In this document: positions 7,981-16,975 of the stretch, in pieces
Position numbering within the stretch: the first letter of the stretch is position 1
Layout of the letters: every line of letters starts with the position of its first letter
Assembly: GCA_910583895.1 (NCBI GenBank)
Contig: CAJTYJ010000013.1
Coordinates: forward strand, 9,148 to 73,147
Direction of reading: 5' to 3'
DNA from: an uncultured Lachnospiraceae bacterium
GTDB taxonomy: Bacteria; Bacillota; Clostridia; Lachnospirales; Lachnospiraceae
Length of the DNA stretch: 64,000 bases
The notes under the pieces: model-generated
Told to the model about the DNA's origin: nothing
The model's database searches: none
What the model saw: only the letters and a program-made list of their open reading frames with translations
Made by a program: the position numbers and the translations under genes

Positions 7981-10197
7981 TTATTCGACGCCCCGTTTGA
8001 AATGTCCTCTCGTAAAATCACCGGATGGTTTCCTTTGCTCCAGAAGACCGAGAAGCACCTGACGTACTTCCTCCTTTTTCTCGGTGGTAAACATCAGCCG
8101 GTAAGCCCCGGCCCTCAGCTTTTTCAGCTCCTCCCGCTGATCCAGAAGGTATACCGGCTGGCTGTTGTAGATGATATTATAACAGTCCTGACAATGATTT
8201 TTAACCGGAAATTCCTTCTGATACCGGTCTTTCAGCATCCATATCTCTTCCTGGCCTCTGCACCGGCCAAGGGTCTTGTGCAGGCAGCCTGCGGTCACCA
8301 TCATCGGATATCTTCCATAGATGACCTGAATGGAATCTTGGGAAGATATCTTTTGCAGCTCCCGGCTGTTCAGCTCCAAAGGATTCGTCTGCATGCAAAT
8401 CCCCTGTTCTCTCCAAAAACTCCGGCTTTCCCTGTTGCATGTATAGACATTGTGATCCAGGATCCTATCCCCTGCCCGGCCTGTTTCTCTCAAAAATTCA
8501 TATTCTTCCAGATTCCGAAGAACAAAGCCGTCTGCCTCCAGACTGTCAAAAACTGCTTTTTCTTTTTCAATCCGCTCCCTGGTCTTTAACCGGAATATGT
8601 GAGGAAGCGCCACATATGCTTTGAAACCTTTGCCATGAATCTTTCGAATCCGCTCCTGCAGACTCTTAAAACTGCCAAAAGCTTCTGTATAAATGGCGGA
8701 AAGAACGGCCTGCTCCCCTTTCAGACCATCTGCCAAGGCGAGCACTTCTTCCAGCTGTTCCTCGGTTTCCACGGAAACGTGCACGGGCACGAACGCAGTA
8801 TCTGCCGCATCCTTTGGATAATCCTGACTCCTCTTCTGTCTCTCTTCTGGGCTGCTGCTGCCGGTTCTTTTGCAATTCTTTAACATCTGCTCCCGCAGCT
8901 TTTCCAGGGCATCTCTTCTTAGATCGTTCAGCGCCTGCACCGGCACAAACAAAGGCCCTTCCAGCTGAATCGAAAGATCTGCCCAGAAAAATGGCGTATT
9001 TCCGGTCTTTCCAAGCTGTTTTTGGAACTGACTTTCCTCCATCGGATGGTTCTTTGGAATCTGGGGAGATGCACCATACACCGTAAGAGATGCGGCTCCT
9101 CCTTCCGGCTGAAGGGTCAGTTCCATAGGCTGTCCGGCTCTGGCGTACAGGCTCCCTGTAATTGGTATCTTTTTCTCTGTCTCTGTGTATTCTTTTTTCA
9201 GAAAAGCGATCTGCCTTTCATAAGCTTTTTTGTCCCTTTGCACAGCCTTTGTATCCTGAAGCGCCATCAGATCTCTTCCATTGTGCTGCTCATAGTATCC
9301 TCTGGAAAATCCGTCTCTGTTAAAGAGCAGCAGCAGTTCTCTTCTGTCTTCCTCCGAAACGGTGTACCCTTCTGCACCGTATTCCAGATAACAGTCTATA
9401 TATTTGCGGTAAATGCGCACCACCCCCGCCGTATACTCCGGACGTTTCATACGCCCTTCAATCTTCAGCGAGCAGACTCCGGCCCCGGCGATCTCTGGCA
9501 GCAGATCAATGGCACACATATCTTTGGGACTCAAAAGTGTTCTCTCTTCTTTCCGGGACACCCGATTTTTACCTGCAAACACTTCGTATGCAAGGCGGCA
9601 GGGCTGGGCGCAGCGACCCCGGTTCCCGCTTCTGCCCCCAAGGATACTGCTGAACAGACACTGCCCGGAGTAACAATAGCAGAGCGCACCGTGGACAAAA
9701 CACTCTATCTCCAGATTCGTATTCCGGTGGATATGCACAATCTCCCCGAGAGACAATTCTCTGGCCAGAACGACGCGTTTCACCCCTTCTCGTTCCAGAA
9801 ATGCCACGCCTTCGGCACCGCAAAGTGTCATCTGCGTACTGGCATGGACTGGCAGATCCGAAAACCACTGCCGGATGCGAAGCAGTGCGCCCAAATCCTG
9901 CACAATGACGGCGTCCAGCCCCCGTTCATAGCAGGGCAGCAGAAAATCGTATAATTCTTCTTCCAGTTCCTGCTCCTTGAAAAGGGTGTTGACGGTCAGA
10001 TACAGCTTTACGCCGTGCAGATGGGCATAATCAATGGCTTCCAAAAGCCGGTCCCCCTGGGGATTGTCTGCATAAGCCCGGGCACCAAAACGGCCGCCTC
10101 CCATATAAACTGCATCCGCGCCGGCATTGACTGCCGCCTGCAGGCTTTCCACCGAGCCTGCAGGCGCCAGAAGCTCCAGTTGTTTTTTCTTCATCAT
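7981..10197 (-). CDS. U32 family peptidase-like protein (RlhA/TrhP group) with DUF3656
   Basis: About 738 residues. The N-terminus ELLAPAGS..SLQAAVNAGADAVY is typical of U32, and the cysteine-rich U32 signature appears in the middle of the first half (HGALCYCYSGQCLFSS, then GRCAQPCR). The long C-terminal extension is of the DUF3656 kind found in RlhA/YdcP. Known members of this group hydroxylate 23S rRNA or tRNA rather than cut protein, and use an Fe-S cluster bound by those cysteines; that role is taken from the family, not shown here. The ATG pair at 10192-10197 is preceded by GGAGCAGGAA, so I prefer it to the ATG at 10212. Confidence 0.85.
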   Translation of the reverse strand: MMKKKQLELLAPAGSVESLQAAVNAGADAVYMGGGRFGARAYADNPQGDRLLEAIDYAHLHGVKLYLTVNTLFKEQELEEELYDFLLPCYERGLDAVIVQDLGALLRIRQWFSDLPVHASTQMTLCGAEGVAFLEREGVKRVVLARELSLGEIVHIHRNTNLEIECFVHGALCYCYSGQCLFSSILGGRSGNRGRCAQPCRLAYEVFAGKNRVSRKEERTLLSPKDMCAIDLLPEIAGAGVCSLKIEGRMKRPEYTAGVVRIYRKYIDCYLEYGAEGYTVSEEDRRELLLLFNRDGFSRGYYEQHNGRDLMALQDTKAVQRDKKAYERQIAFLKKEYTETEKKIPITGSLYARAGQPMELTLQPEGGAASLTVYGASPQIPKNHPMEESQFQKQLGKTGNTPFFWADLSIQLEGPLFVPVQALNDLRRDALEKLREQMLKNCKRTGSSSPEERQKRSQDYPKDAADTAFVPVHVSVETEEQLEEVLALADGLKGEQAVLSAIYTEAFGSFKSLQERIRKIHGKGFKAYVALPHIFRLKTRERIEKEKAVFDSLEADGFVLRNLEEYEFLRETGRAGDRILDHNVYTCNRESRSFWREQGICMQTNPLELNSRELQKISSQDSIQVIYGRYPMMVTAGCLHKTLGRCRGQEEIWMLKDRYQKEFPVKNHCQDCYNIIYNSQPVYLLDQREELKKLRAGAYRLMFTTEKKEEVRQVLLGLLEQRKPSGDFTRGHFKRGVE

Positions 10198-10337
10198 GAT
10201 TTCCTGCTCCATATAAGAGAAGGCTGTCGCACAAGGAAACCCCAGCGCCGGAAGCCTCTCTTTCTCCTGGAAAGCGCTTCCCTGTCAACCGGAGCAGCCT
10301 CTGCCGCAGCCTTTTTCGTTCTTTTCTCTTTTGTCAT
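10194..10337 (-). CDS. Possible small basic protein between zapA and the U32 gene
   Basis: A 47-codon frame begins three bases after the ZapA stop, and its TGA overlaps the U32 start (ATGATG). It would be rich in Lys, Arg and Ala. The nearest purine-rich site (GGAG) is about 14 bases from the ATG, which is rather far. I do not recognise it. It may be a coupling peptide or simply untranslated operon spacer. Confidence 0.25.
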   Translation of the reverse strand: MTKEKRTKKAAAEAAPVDREALSRRKRGFRRWGFLVRQPSLIWSRKS

Positions 10338-10341
10338 ATGC

Positions 10342-10770
10342 TCAGAGCCTGTGCTCCGGCTTGTACAGTCTGCGGCTGGATGCGGACTTGGCAAGACGGG
10401 TCTGGCGTCTCTGCTCCTCTAAAAGACTGCTTTCCAGCTCCTGAATCTTCTGCAGCAGCCTATCCTTCTCCATCTTCGCATCAATCAGATCATGTTTCAG
10501 ACTGTAGATCTCCTTGTCTTTATGCTCCACCTGACGTTCCAGCTCTTCCTTGGCATCACTGGCTTTAAAATAAAGGTCTGCCAGATTCATATTCTTCAAA
10601 AGCTGCTTTTCATCCTGGGCAAGCATATGATAATTGTCTGTCTGGGAGATCTTTTCCTCCATTTCATTCAGATATGTGGCGATTTTATGGAGATAGGCGG
10701 TACTTTCATAACCGCTGATCGTATAAACTTTTCCGTTTATCAATACTTCTGCTGCATTTTTCTTTGCCAT
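10342..10770 (-). CDS. zapA: Cell division protein ZapA
   Basis: 142 residues. The N-terminal 60 residues match the ZapA dimerisation domain (VLINGKVYTISG..STAYLHKIATYLNEM, then LNLADLYFKA-like text), followed by a long coiled coil from about residue 70 to 120 and a basic tail. ZapA bundles FtsZ filaments at the division site. The coiled coil is longer than in E. coli ZapA, as usual in Firmicutes. It is the first gene of a minus-strand run that continues into the U32, FtsW/RodA and PBP genes, while ruvB ends about 60 bases upstream. Confidence 0.88.
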   Translation of the reverse strand: MAKKNAAEVLINGKVYTISGYESTAYLHKIATYLNEMEEKISQTDNYHMLAQDEKQLLKNMNLADLYFKASDAKEELERQVEHKDKEIYSLKHDLIDAKMEKDRLLQKIQELESSLLEEQRRQTRLAKSASSRRLYKPEHRL

Positions 10771-10832
10771 AAAACTCCCCCCGTTACCCCGCAGCGGCGC
10801 TGCTCATTGCTTTCCTGAACATTATACCCAAC

Positions 10833-11834
10833 TTAGACGGGGAGTGCAATCCCCAAATGGTGATAGGATGGTTCTGCAGCCACCCGTCCCCGGGAGGTGC
10901 GGTTCAGAAAGCCGTTTTGAATCAGATAAGGTTCATAGACGTCTTCCAGCGTTCCGGCGTCTTCTCCCAGGGCGGCAGCAAGGGTGTCAAGCCCTACGGG
11001 GCCTCCTGCAAACTTTTCAATGATCGTCCTTAGGATGCGGCGGTCCAGCTGGTCCAGGCCGTGGCGGTCCACTTCCAGAAGATCCAGGGCAAACACTGCC
11101 ACTTCTTTTGTGATCCTGCCGTCATATTTGACCTGAGCAAAGTCCCGGACACGCTTCAGCAGACGGTTTGCAAGCCTTGGCGTCCCCCGGGAACGTCTGG
11201 CAAGCTCATCTGCTCCCTCCCGGTCAATCTCCACCCCAAGCACTTCCGAAGAACGTATGAGGATGGTAGTCAGCTCCTGAACCGTGTAATATTCCAGATG
11301 ATGCACCACTCCGAAGCGGTCCCGAAGCGGCGCGGTCAAAAGTCCGGCCCGGGTTGTCGCCCCCACCAGCGTAAATCTGGGAAGATCCAGGCGAATACTT
11401 CTGGCCGAAGCACCCTTTCCGATCATAATATCGATGGCGTAGTCTTCCATGGCAGGATACAGAACCTCCTCCACCTGCCGGTTCAGCCTGTGGATCTCAT
11501 CCACAAACAGGACGTCCCCCTCCTGCAGATTATTCAGGACCGCCGCGATCTCTCCGGGCTTTTCAATGGCAGGACCGCTGGTCACCTTCATATGAGTCCC
11601 CATCTCATTGGCAATGATCCCGGCCAGCGTTGTCTTTCCCAGTCCCGGCGGACCATAGAACAACACATGGTCCAAAGCTTCATTTCTGGATTTTGCCGCT
11701 TCAATATAAATTTTCAGATTATTTTTTGCTTTCTCCTGACCGATGTACTCGGCCAGGCTCTGCGGTCTTAGGCTTCCCTCAATCCGGATGTCCTCTTCGG
11801 CTGCATCTGTCGTTATAATTCTCCGGTTACTCAT
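10833..11834 (-). CDS. ruvB: Holliday junction branch migration helicase RuvB
   Basis: 333 residues. Walker A is FYGPPGLGKTT (near residue 62), Walker B is LFVDEIHRL, the sensor motif is GATTRAGLLT with the arginine finger region PLRDRFG, and the C-terminal winged helix ends at RTSRGRVA. All key residues are intact. RuvB hexamers drive branch migration with RuvA. A TTG codon lies directly before the ATG at 11834; I use the ATG, with AGAGG upstream. ruvA precedes it by 21 bases in the same operon. Confidence 0.95.
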   Translation of the reverse strand: MSNRRIITTDAAEEDIRIEGSLRPQSLAEYIGQEKAKNNLKIYIEAAKSRNEALDHVLFYGPPGLGKTTLAGIIANEMGTHMKVTSGPAIEKPGEIAAVLNNLQEGDVLFVDEIHRLNRQVEEVLYPAMEDYAIDIMIGKGASARSIRLDLPRFTLVGATTRAGLLTAPLRDRFGVVHHLEYYTVQELTTILIRSSEVLGVEIDREGADELARRSRGTPRLANRLLKRVRDFAQVKYDGRITKEVAVFALDLLEVDRHGLDQLDRRILRTIIEKFAGGPVGLDTLAAALGEDAGTLEDVYEPYLIQNGFLNRTSRGRVAAEPSYHHLGIALPV

Positions 11835-11855
11835 CAATCAACCTCTGTCCTGTTT

Positions 11856-12467
11856 TTAGAATGTCATCCGCTTCAGCGCTTCTTTCAGAAGGGTTTCCAC
11901 TTCCATATCTTCTGTCGGATTCACAGCGCGCACCGCCTTTAAAGCCTCCGTACTTCCGTATCCAAGGGCCACCAAAGCCTGCACTGCATCCTGTACGATT
12001 CCCTCGGCCAGTGCTTTAGCAGGCAGCGTCTGACTGGAAGCCAGTTTTTTCTCAAAAGCGTCCTCAAGGTCCAGTTTGTCCTTCAGTTCCAAGATGATCT
12101 TCTGGGCCGTCTTGGCTCCAATCCCCGGCGTCCTGGCAATCTTTTTCGCATCGTCCGCCAGAATTGCAAACCGGAGATTATCCGCTCCCACAGCGGAAAG
12201 AATATTCAGGCCTGCCTTGGGACCAACTCCGCTGACTCCGGTCAGCATCCGGAACATCTGAAGGTCGTCTCTTGTCAGAAATCCAAACAAAACAACTGCG
12301 TCTTCCCGCACCTGCATATATGTATAGATTTTGATCGTCTGCCCGATTCCCTCCACCACAGACAAAAGCTGGCCCGGAACCAGTACCTCATAGCCGACAC
12401 CGTTCACATCCAGTATAAGACTGTTCTCCGTCAGGTCGGCAATCTCTCCCCGTAAAAAAGCAATCAT
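11856..12467 (-). CDS. ruvA: Holliday junction DNA-binding protein RuvA
   Basis: 203 residues, the normal length. The N-terminal OB-fold (MIAFLRGEI..LTENSLILDVNGVGYEV), the helix-hairpin-helix pair (FRMLTGVSGVGPKAGLNIL and KIARTPGIGAKTAQKIILEL) and the C-terminal RuvB-contact domain (DAVQALVALGY) are all visible. RuvA tetramers bind the four-way junction and load RuvB. It is the upstream partner of ruvB; no ruvC is expected or seen, since Firmicutes use RecU or YqgF-type resolvases. Confidence 0.95.
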   Translation of the reverse strand: MIAFLRGEIADLTENSLILDVNGVGYEVLVPGQLLSVVEGIGQTIKIYTYMQVREDAVVLFGFLTRDDLQMFRMLTGVSGVGPKAGLNILSAVGADNLRFAILADDAKKIARTPGIGAKTAQKIILELKDKLDLEDAFEKKLASSQTLPAKALAEGIVQDAVQALVALGYGSTEALKAVRAVNPTEDMEVETLLKEALKRMTF

Positions 12468-12560
12468 TGATTTTCTCTTTCTCTAAATTCCCGTGTTCCT
12501 TTTTTCGTTCTTAACATCATACCACGGCCCGCCAAAAACTGCAACCATATGTTCGAACGG

Positions 12561-12905
12561 TTACTCAAGTATTTCCACGATGACTTTATTGGGCATGCAC
12601 ACAATCACTTCATGGGTGCTGCAGACAGGCGCCGTTTCGACACAGATCTGATCCGGGCAGTCTGCATACACCATAAAAGCTTTTCCATCTTTAATTTCCA
12701 AACGGTTGCCCCCCTTGATCTCGATCACCTGATCTTCTGCCAGGTCATAACGTCCAAAGCGCTCCTTGTCCACCTGCACAGAGACATACCTGCCGGAAGA
12801 CCTTTTTCCATACAGAACAGCCCCGGACAAACAGATCAGCAGAAGAATTCCCAGCACCAGCATCCAGTCGTTTTTTTTCACATGGCCTTCGTTTCGTTCT
12901 TTCAC
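12561..12905 (-). CDS. Membrane-anchored NusG domain II protein
   Basis: 114 residues: a short polar head, one membrane segment (about residues 15-32) and an extracytoplasmic NusG-II-like domain with CPDQICVETAPVCSTHEVIVCMPNKV. That pattern (C..QIC...P......I.C.PNK) is the NusG_II/DUF signature; the three cysteines could form a disulfide or bind a ligand. The start is a GTG whose GTGA overlaps the stop of the upstream gene, so translation is coupled. In other Firmicutes such proteins often sit next to Rnf-like or FMN-binding genes; here the Rnf genes are several kilobases away. The function is unknown. Confidence 0.75.
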   Translation of the reverse strand: MKERNEGHVKKNDWMLVLGILLLICLSGAVLYGKRSSGRYVSVQVDKERFGRYDLAEDQVIEIKGGNRLEIKDGKAFMVYADCPDQICVETAPVCSTHEVIVCMPNKVIVEILE

Positions 12906-13321
12906 CAGAGTCTCCCGGCCAAAAAAGTCAGCCTGATCAGTGTAAAATGGTCTCCCTCTTTCAGGTTCACAAAGTCTTCCAGTTCTTTGATTTCCTGATC
13001 ATTTTGAAACACCCGGACCAGACCGTCCTCAAAACACTGCAGCGCATTGTCCACCGCTTTTTGCAGATCCGCTTTTTTGTCAGAATAAAGACTGCCAAAT
13101 GCTACTTTTCCGGCAGATGCCTGATCCTCCACCTCTTCCTTGGTGAGAAAAGGAACCACCTGAACCTCCGTCCCTTTCTGGTTATACCGCTCCACCTCAA
13201 TCTTCACAAGAGCGCTCAAAAAATCCCGGAGTGTAATGACCGGTTCGGGAAGTTCATATGGAATATCGGAAAGCATTGGTTTTCGCTTTCCGGCCGCTTT
13301 CATCTGAATATAAATCTTCAT
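12902..13321 (-). CDS. Conserved-looking hypothetical protein (139 aa)
   Basis: I do not recognise the family. The protein is soluble and acidic to neutral, with a basic start (MKIYIQMKAAGKRK) and alternating strand/helix text. No membrane segment or metal motif is present. It starts with ATG behind GGAAAGAAAACGAAG and ends in a 4-base overlap with the NusG-II gene, so the two are co-translated. This coupling makes it a real gene despite the lack of a name. Confidence 0.65.
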   Translation of the reverse strand: MKIYIQMKAAGKRKPMLSDIPYELPEPVITLRDFLSALVKIEVERYNQKGTEVQVVPFLTKEEVEDQASAGKVAFGSLYSDKKADLQKAVDNALQCFEDGLVRVFQNDQEIKELEDFVNLKEGDHFTLIRLTFLAGRLW

Positions 13322-13430
13322 CTTCGTTTTCTTTCCTTACAGTGTTGCACAGATCCGAACTCCCATGGACCACCACTTCTGTCCTGAGCAGAATTTCCGC
13401 TATGTTTAAAACCTGTGCCGTTTACGGGCA

Positions 13431-14345
13431 TCAAAGAGTCAACGTGACCAGAACCGGCACGGTAAAAACACACAGCACCGTGGACAGAATAATCGCTGCG
13501 CTGCAGGTACGTCCGTCAATGCCGCGCTCCGTGCCAAGGATCATGGTCATATTGCCGATGGGCATGCCAAACATGATCATGCACACAGAAATCACTGCAG
13601 GATCCTCTGTCACAGCCCTGAGAACCGGGTACATCACAAGAGGCAGCACCAAAAGCTTGATCACAGAAAATACATAAAGCCTTGTCTCCCCGAACACGCC
13701 TTTCAGATCCGAATGAGCCAGTGTAAATCCCACCATCACCAAAGCCATGGGAGAAGCCACATTGCCCAGATAAGTTACCGCCGTCCGGATAAACTCCGGT
13801 ATGGGAATCTCGAAGGCGATCACCAGGATTGCAATCGCACAGCAGACGGTCCCCGGGTTGATCATGGACTTCAGAGCCGATGCCGACAGCTTCCCGTCCA
13901 TCACCATCATTCCATAAGTATAAAAAAAGATATTGAACACCACAAGAAATTCTGTCACATACACGACGTATTCCGGGCCCAGGATGCTGTTTACCACCGG
14001 AATTCCGATAAATCCCAGGTTGGAAAACACAAACATCAGCTGGAAGATCTTGCGCTGGTCGGGATCTTTGTCAAAAAATGGCGTCAGCACCATGCCCACT
14101 GCGATAAAAAATACAAACATCCCCGCTGCAATGGCCCCCATCTGGACCATCGTATTCAGAGAAATCTGTCCCACTGAATTGGCCGCACTGGCAAAAAACA
14201 AAAGGGGATTGAACACATTGACAATCATCCCGGACAGCTGTTCATTGGTATGCACATCCATCATCCCTTTTTTGGCAATCAGATAGCCGGTCCCGATCAT
14301 AATCAAAAGAGCCAGCATCTGAAAAGACACCGTCACGAAAGTCAT
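13431..14345 (-). CDS. AEC family transporter (auxin efflux carrier type)
   Basis: 304 residues with about ten membrane segments in two halves of five. The family pattern is clear: LLIMIGTGYLIAKKGMMD at the start, SGMIVNVFNPLLFFASAAN, then PVVNSILGPEYVVY and, in the second half, MALVMVGFTLA. AEC members export or exchange small carboxylates (for example malate) and amino-acid-like compounds; the substrate here is unknown. A strong AGGAGGTAGAAAGAG site precedes the ATG. The gene stands downstream of the DUF554 gene on the same strand with a 38-base gap. Confidence 0.85.
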   Translation of the reverse strand: MTFVTVSFQMLALLIMIGTGYLIAKKGMMDVHTNEQLSGMIVNVFNPLLFFASAANSVGQISLNTMVQMGAIAAGMFVFFIAVGMVLTPFFDKDPDQRKIFQLMFVFSNLGFIGIPVVNSILGPEYVVYVTEFLVVFNIFFYTYGMMVMDGKLSASALKSMINPGTVCCAIAILVIAFEIPIPEFIRTAVTYLGNVASPMALVMVGFTLAHSDLKGVFGETRLYVFSVIKLLVLPLVMYPVLRAVTEDPAVISVCMIMFGMPIGNMTMILGTERGIDGRTCSAAIILSTVLCVFTVPVLVTLTL

Positions 14346-14383
14346 CTCTTTCTACCTCCTGACTGAAATTTGGCTGTTTCCTC

Positions 14384-15064
14384 TTACCCCACGAGTTCCA
14401 TCAGCCAGCAAAACAAAACCGGAACCACCAAAGACGGCAGCATATTCATGGTCTTGCAGTCCTTAATGTTCAGAATCGAAAGTCCGGAGCTGGCAATCAG
14501 AAAACCTCCCACCACGGACAGTTCCGTCATCATGTCTGTGGTCATAAAATTTCCCAGCAGCAGAGCCGCTGCGTAGATCATTCCCTGCCAGCAGAACAAA
14601 ACCCCCGCAGTCAGCGCCATACCGATCCCATAAGTGGACGCCAGCACCATGGAAGTCACAAAATCCAGCGTCGCATTGGTAAACAGATAGGTATGATCCC
14701 CGTAGAGTGCACTCTGCACCGGACCAAGTATGGACAACGTTCCAATACAGAACAGAAGGATTCCTGTGGAGAGGCCTTTGCTTAAGTTCCCTTTGGAAAA
14801 CCGGCCGGTCAGCCTCTGAAAGCGCCCCTCAATGTCCAGGACTGTCCCAATCAGGCTCCCAAGAGCCAGACTGACGATAAACAGCACCGGGTAGCTGCTG
14901 TTCGGCATGTTTTGAACCACCGCATTGATCCCAAGTCCCGCCGCCGCCAGGCCCATGGCCGTATACAAGGCACTCTGCTGCTCTTCTTTGATCCCTTTCT
15001 TAAAAATACTCCCAATCACACTTCCCGCCAGTATTGTGCAGGTATTTACAATGGTTCCTGTCAT
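14384..15064 (-). CDS. DUF554 family membrane protein (YdfK/YqgA-like)
   Basis: 226 residues and about seven membrane segments. The start GTIVNTCTILAGSVIGSIFKKGI and the middle LGSLIGTVLDIEGR are characteristic of DUF554. The function of the family is not established; some members are thought to be transporters. It is preceded by AGGAATGACAG and likely forms a two-gene unit with the AEC transporter. Confidence 0.8.
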   Translation of the reverse strand: MTGTIVNTCTILAGSVIGSIFKKGIKEEQQSALYTAMGLAAAGLGINAVVQNMPNSSYPVLFIVSLALGSLIGTVLDIEGRFQRLTGRFSKGNLSKGLSTGILLFCIGTLSILGPVQSALYGDHTYLFTNATLDFVTSMVLASTYGIGMALTAGVLFCWQGMIYAAALLLGNFMTTDMMTELSVVGGFLIASSGLSILNIKDCKTMNMLPSLVVPVLFCWLMELVG

Positions 15065-15220
15065 CTGTCATTCCTCATTTTCTGTATCTTGTCCGACATG
15101 GCGGACACATAATTAAGCATAGCATTTTTTTCCGGCTTGTCAATATTGTATTGCTATTTGTCTGCTTTTTCGGTAAACTGAAGGTAGTGGTTTTTTAAGT
15201 ATCATATAAGGAGAACAAAC

Positions 15221-16900
15221 ATGAAAAAAGCAATGAATCAATCCAAGCTCATTTCCATTTTAAATGGAATCTCCATCATTGCCCTTGTGCTGATGCTGCT
15301 TCTTCTGTTCGCTTACGCGACTACAAACAAACAGCTCAGTACGGACAGTGAAAACCGGTTCAACCTTACCTACAACGCCAACCGGTTTATGAATGGTTCC
15401 GCCTACCTGACCAATGAGGTCCGCGCCTATGCGGCAACCGGCGAGCAGGTACATTATGACAATTACTGGAATGAGATTAATACCTTAAAAAACAGGGATC
15501 AGGGTCTTGCAGCCATGCAGGAAATCGGAATCACCAAGGAAGAGCAGTCTATGATCGATCAGATGTCTTCTATTTCCAACAACCTGGTGCCCTTAGAGGA
15601 GCAGGCCATGGAGAATGTCCAGGCCGGACGGCTTCAGGAAGCAGTGGACTATGTATATGGCGCGGATTACACTGCCTCCATCACACAGATCAACACCCTG
15701 AAAGAACAGTTTCTCACCACCCTGGACTCCAGAACTTCTTCAGATATCCAGGCTCTGAACCTACGCTCAATGATCATCAAATCCCTGATCTATCTGGCAC
15801 TGGTTTTCGTAGCCGTGATTCAGTTCTTCATCATGACGGTAGTCAAAAAACGGGTATTGCAGCCAGTCCTCCATGTCCGTGACCAGATGGGGGAAATTTC
15901 CAGGGGTAATCTGTCAGCAGAATTTCTTCTGGAATCTGACACTTCCGAGATCGGAATGCTGGTGGAATCCATCCATGAAACCAAACGGGAACTGAAAAAA
16001 TACATACATGATATCGATTCCAAACTGGCACAGATGGCAGAGGGAAAGATGGATCTGATCATCGGCAGCGATTACCGGGGAGAATTCCTTCCGATACAAA
16101 ATGCCATGCGTCAGATCCTGGAGGCTTTAAATGCCGCACTCTCCCAGATCCGTCATACAGCAGACCAGGTATCAGAGGAATCCGAACGGATGGCATCCGA
16201 TGCACAGGTGCTCTCCGATGGAGCCACCGAACAGGCGTCTGCTGTGGAAGAGTTATCCGCCAGTATCCAGACGCTGTCCGAGCAGGTTAAACACACTTCC
16301 CTGGATGCAGATGTGGCCAGAAAGTCCTCCATGGAATCGGCGGACCAGCTGCAGGCATGCAATCAGAAGATGGAAGAGCTGACCTCTGCCATGGGAGATA
16401 TCTCCAAATCTTCTCAGCAGATCAGCGGAATCATCAAGACCATCGAAGATATCTCCTTCCAGACCAATATACTGGCGCTCAATGCCGCTGTGGAGGCTGC
16501 CCGGGCCGGGGAAGCCGGCAAAGGCTTTGCCGTGGTAGCCGATGAGGTACAAGGACTTGCCACCAAGAGTTCTGTTGCCGCAAAGAACATCACCAAACTG
16601 ATCGAAGACTCCATGCAGTTAGTCCAGCACGGAACTTCTCTTTCTGAAGATACCACCAGCGCTCTGACTACCAGCGTAACCAGCGCGCGACAGTCCGCAG
16701 AACTGATCCAGCGGATCGCGGATTCTGCTCAGCAGCAGTCAGAGTCGCTGATGCAGCTGTCAGAGGGCGTGGAGCAGATCTCCGACGTGGTCCAGACCAA
16801 CGCCGCCACTGCCGAAAAATCTTCCATGTCCGCCAATGAACTGAACAAGCGTGCGGATGATCTGAAAAAATCGGTCCAGAGATTCCAGCTTCGCGGATAA
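15221..16900 (+). CDS. Methyl-accepting chemotaxis protein
   Basis: 559 residues. Membrane segment 1 (about 12-34), a helical external sensor of the 4HB type (to about 185), membrane segment 2 (about 188-208), a HAMP domain (about 210-263) and a long signalling coiled coil. The hairpin tip that binds CheA/CheW is intact near residues 410-445 (FQTNILALNAAVEAARAGE..GFAVVADEV). It senses an unknown small ligand outside the cell and controls CheA. AAGGAG stands before the ATG. It is a single-gene unit with its own terminator; no flagellar or che genes are in the window. Confidence 0.93.
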   Translation: MKKAMNQSKLISILNGISIIALVLMLLLLFAYATTNKQLSTDSENRFNLTYNANRFMNGSAYLTNEVRAYAATGEQVHYDNYWNEINTLKNRDQGLAAMQEIGITKEEQSMIDQMSSISNNLVPLEEQAMENVQAGRLQEAVDYVYGADYTASITQINTLKEQFLTTLDSRTSSDIQALNLRSMIIKSLIYLALVFVAVIQFFIMTVVKKRVLQPVLHVRDQMGEISRGNLSAEFLLESDTSEIGMLVESIHETKRELKKYIHDIDSKLAQMAEGKMDLIIGSDYRGEFLPIQNAMRQILEALNAALSQIRHTADQVSEESERMASDAQVLSDGATEQASAVEELSASIQTLSEQVKHTSLDADVARKSSMESADQLQACNQKMEELTSAMGDISKSSQQISGIIKTIEDISFQTNILALNAAVEAARAGEAGKGFAVVADEVQGLATKSSVAAKNITKLIEDSMQLVQHGTSLSEDTTSALTTSVTSARQSAELIQRIADSAQQQSESLMQLSEGVEQISDVVQTNAATAEKSSMSANELNKRADDLKKSVQRFQLRG

Positions 16901-16916
16901 AACCTTTCCGCAAAAA

Positions 16917-16960
16917 AGCTCCCGGCTGTTCCATAACTGGCGCAGCCGGGAGCTCTTTTT
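16917..16960. terminator. Bidirectional terminator between the chemoreceptor and rnfB
   Basis: AGCTCCCGGCTG pairs with CAGCCGGGAGCT, followed by T5 on the plus side and preceded by A6, so it can end transcription from both sides. Confidence 0.85.
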
Positions 16961-16975
16961 GAATCTGTCATTTGA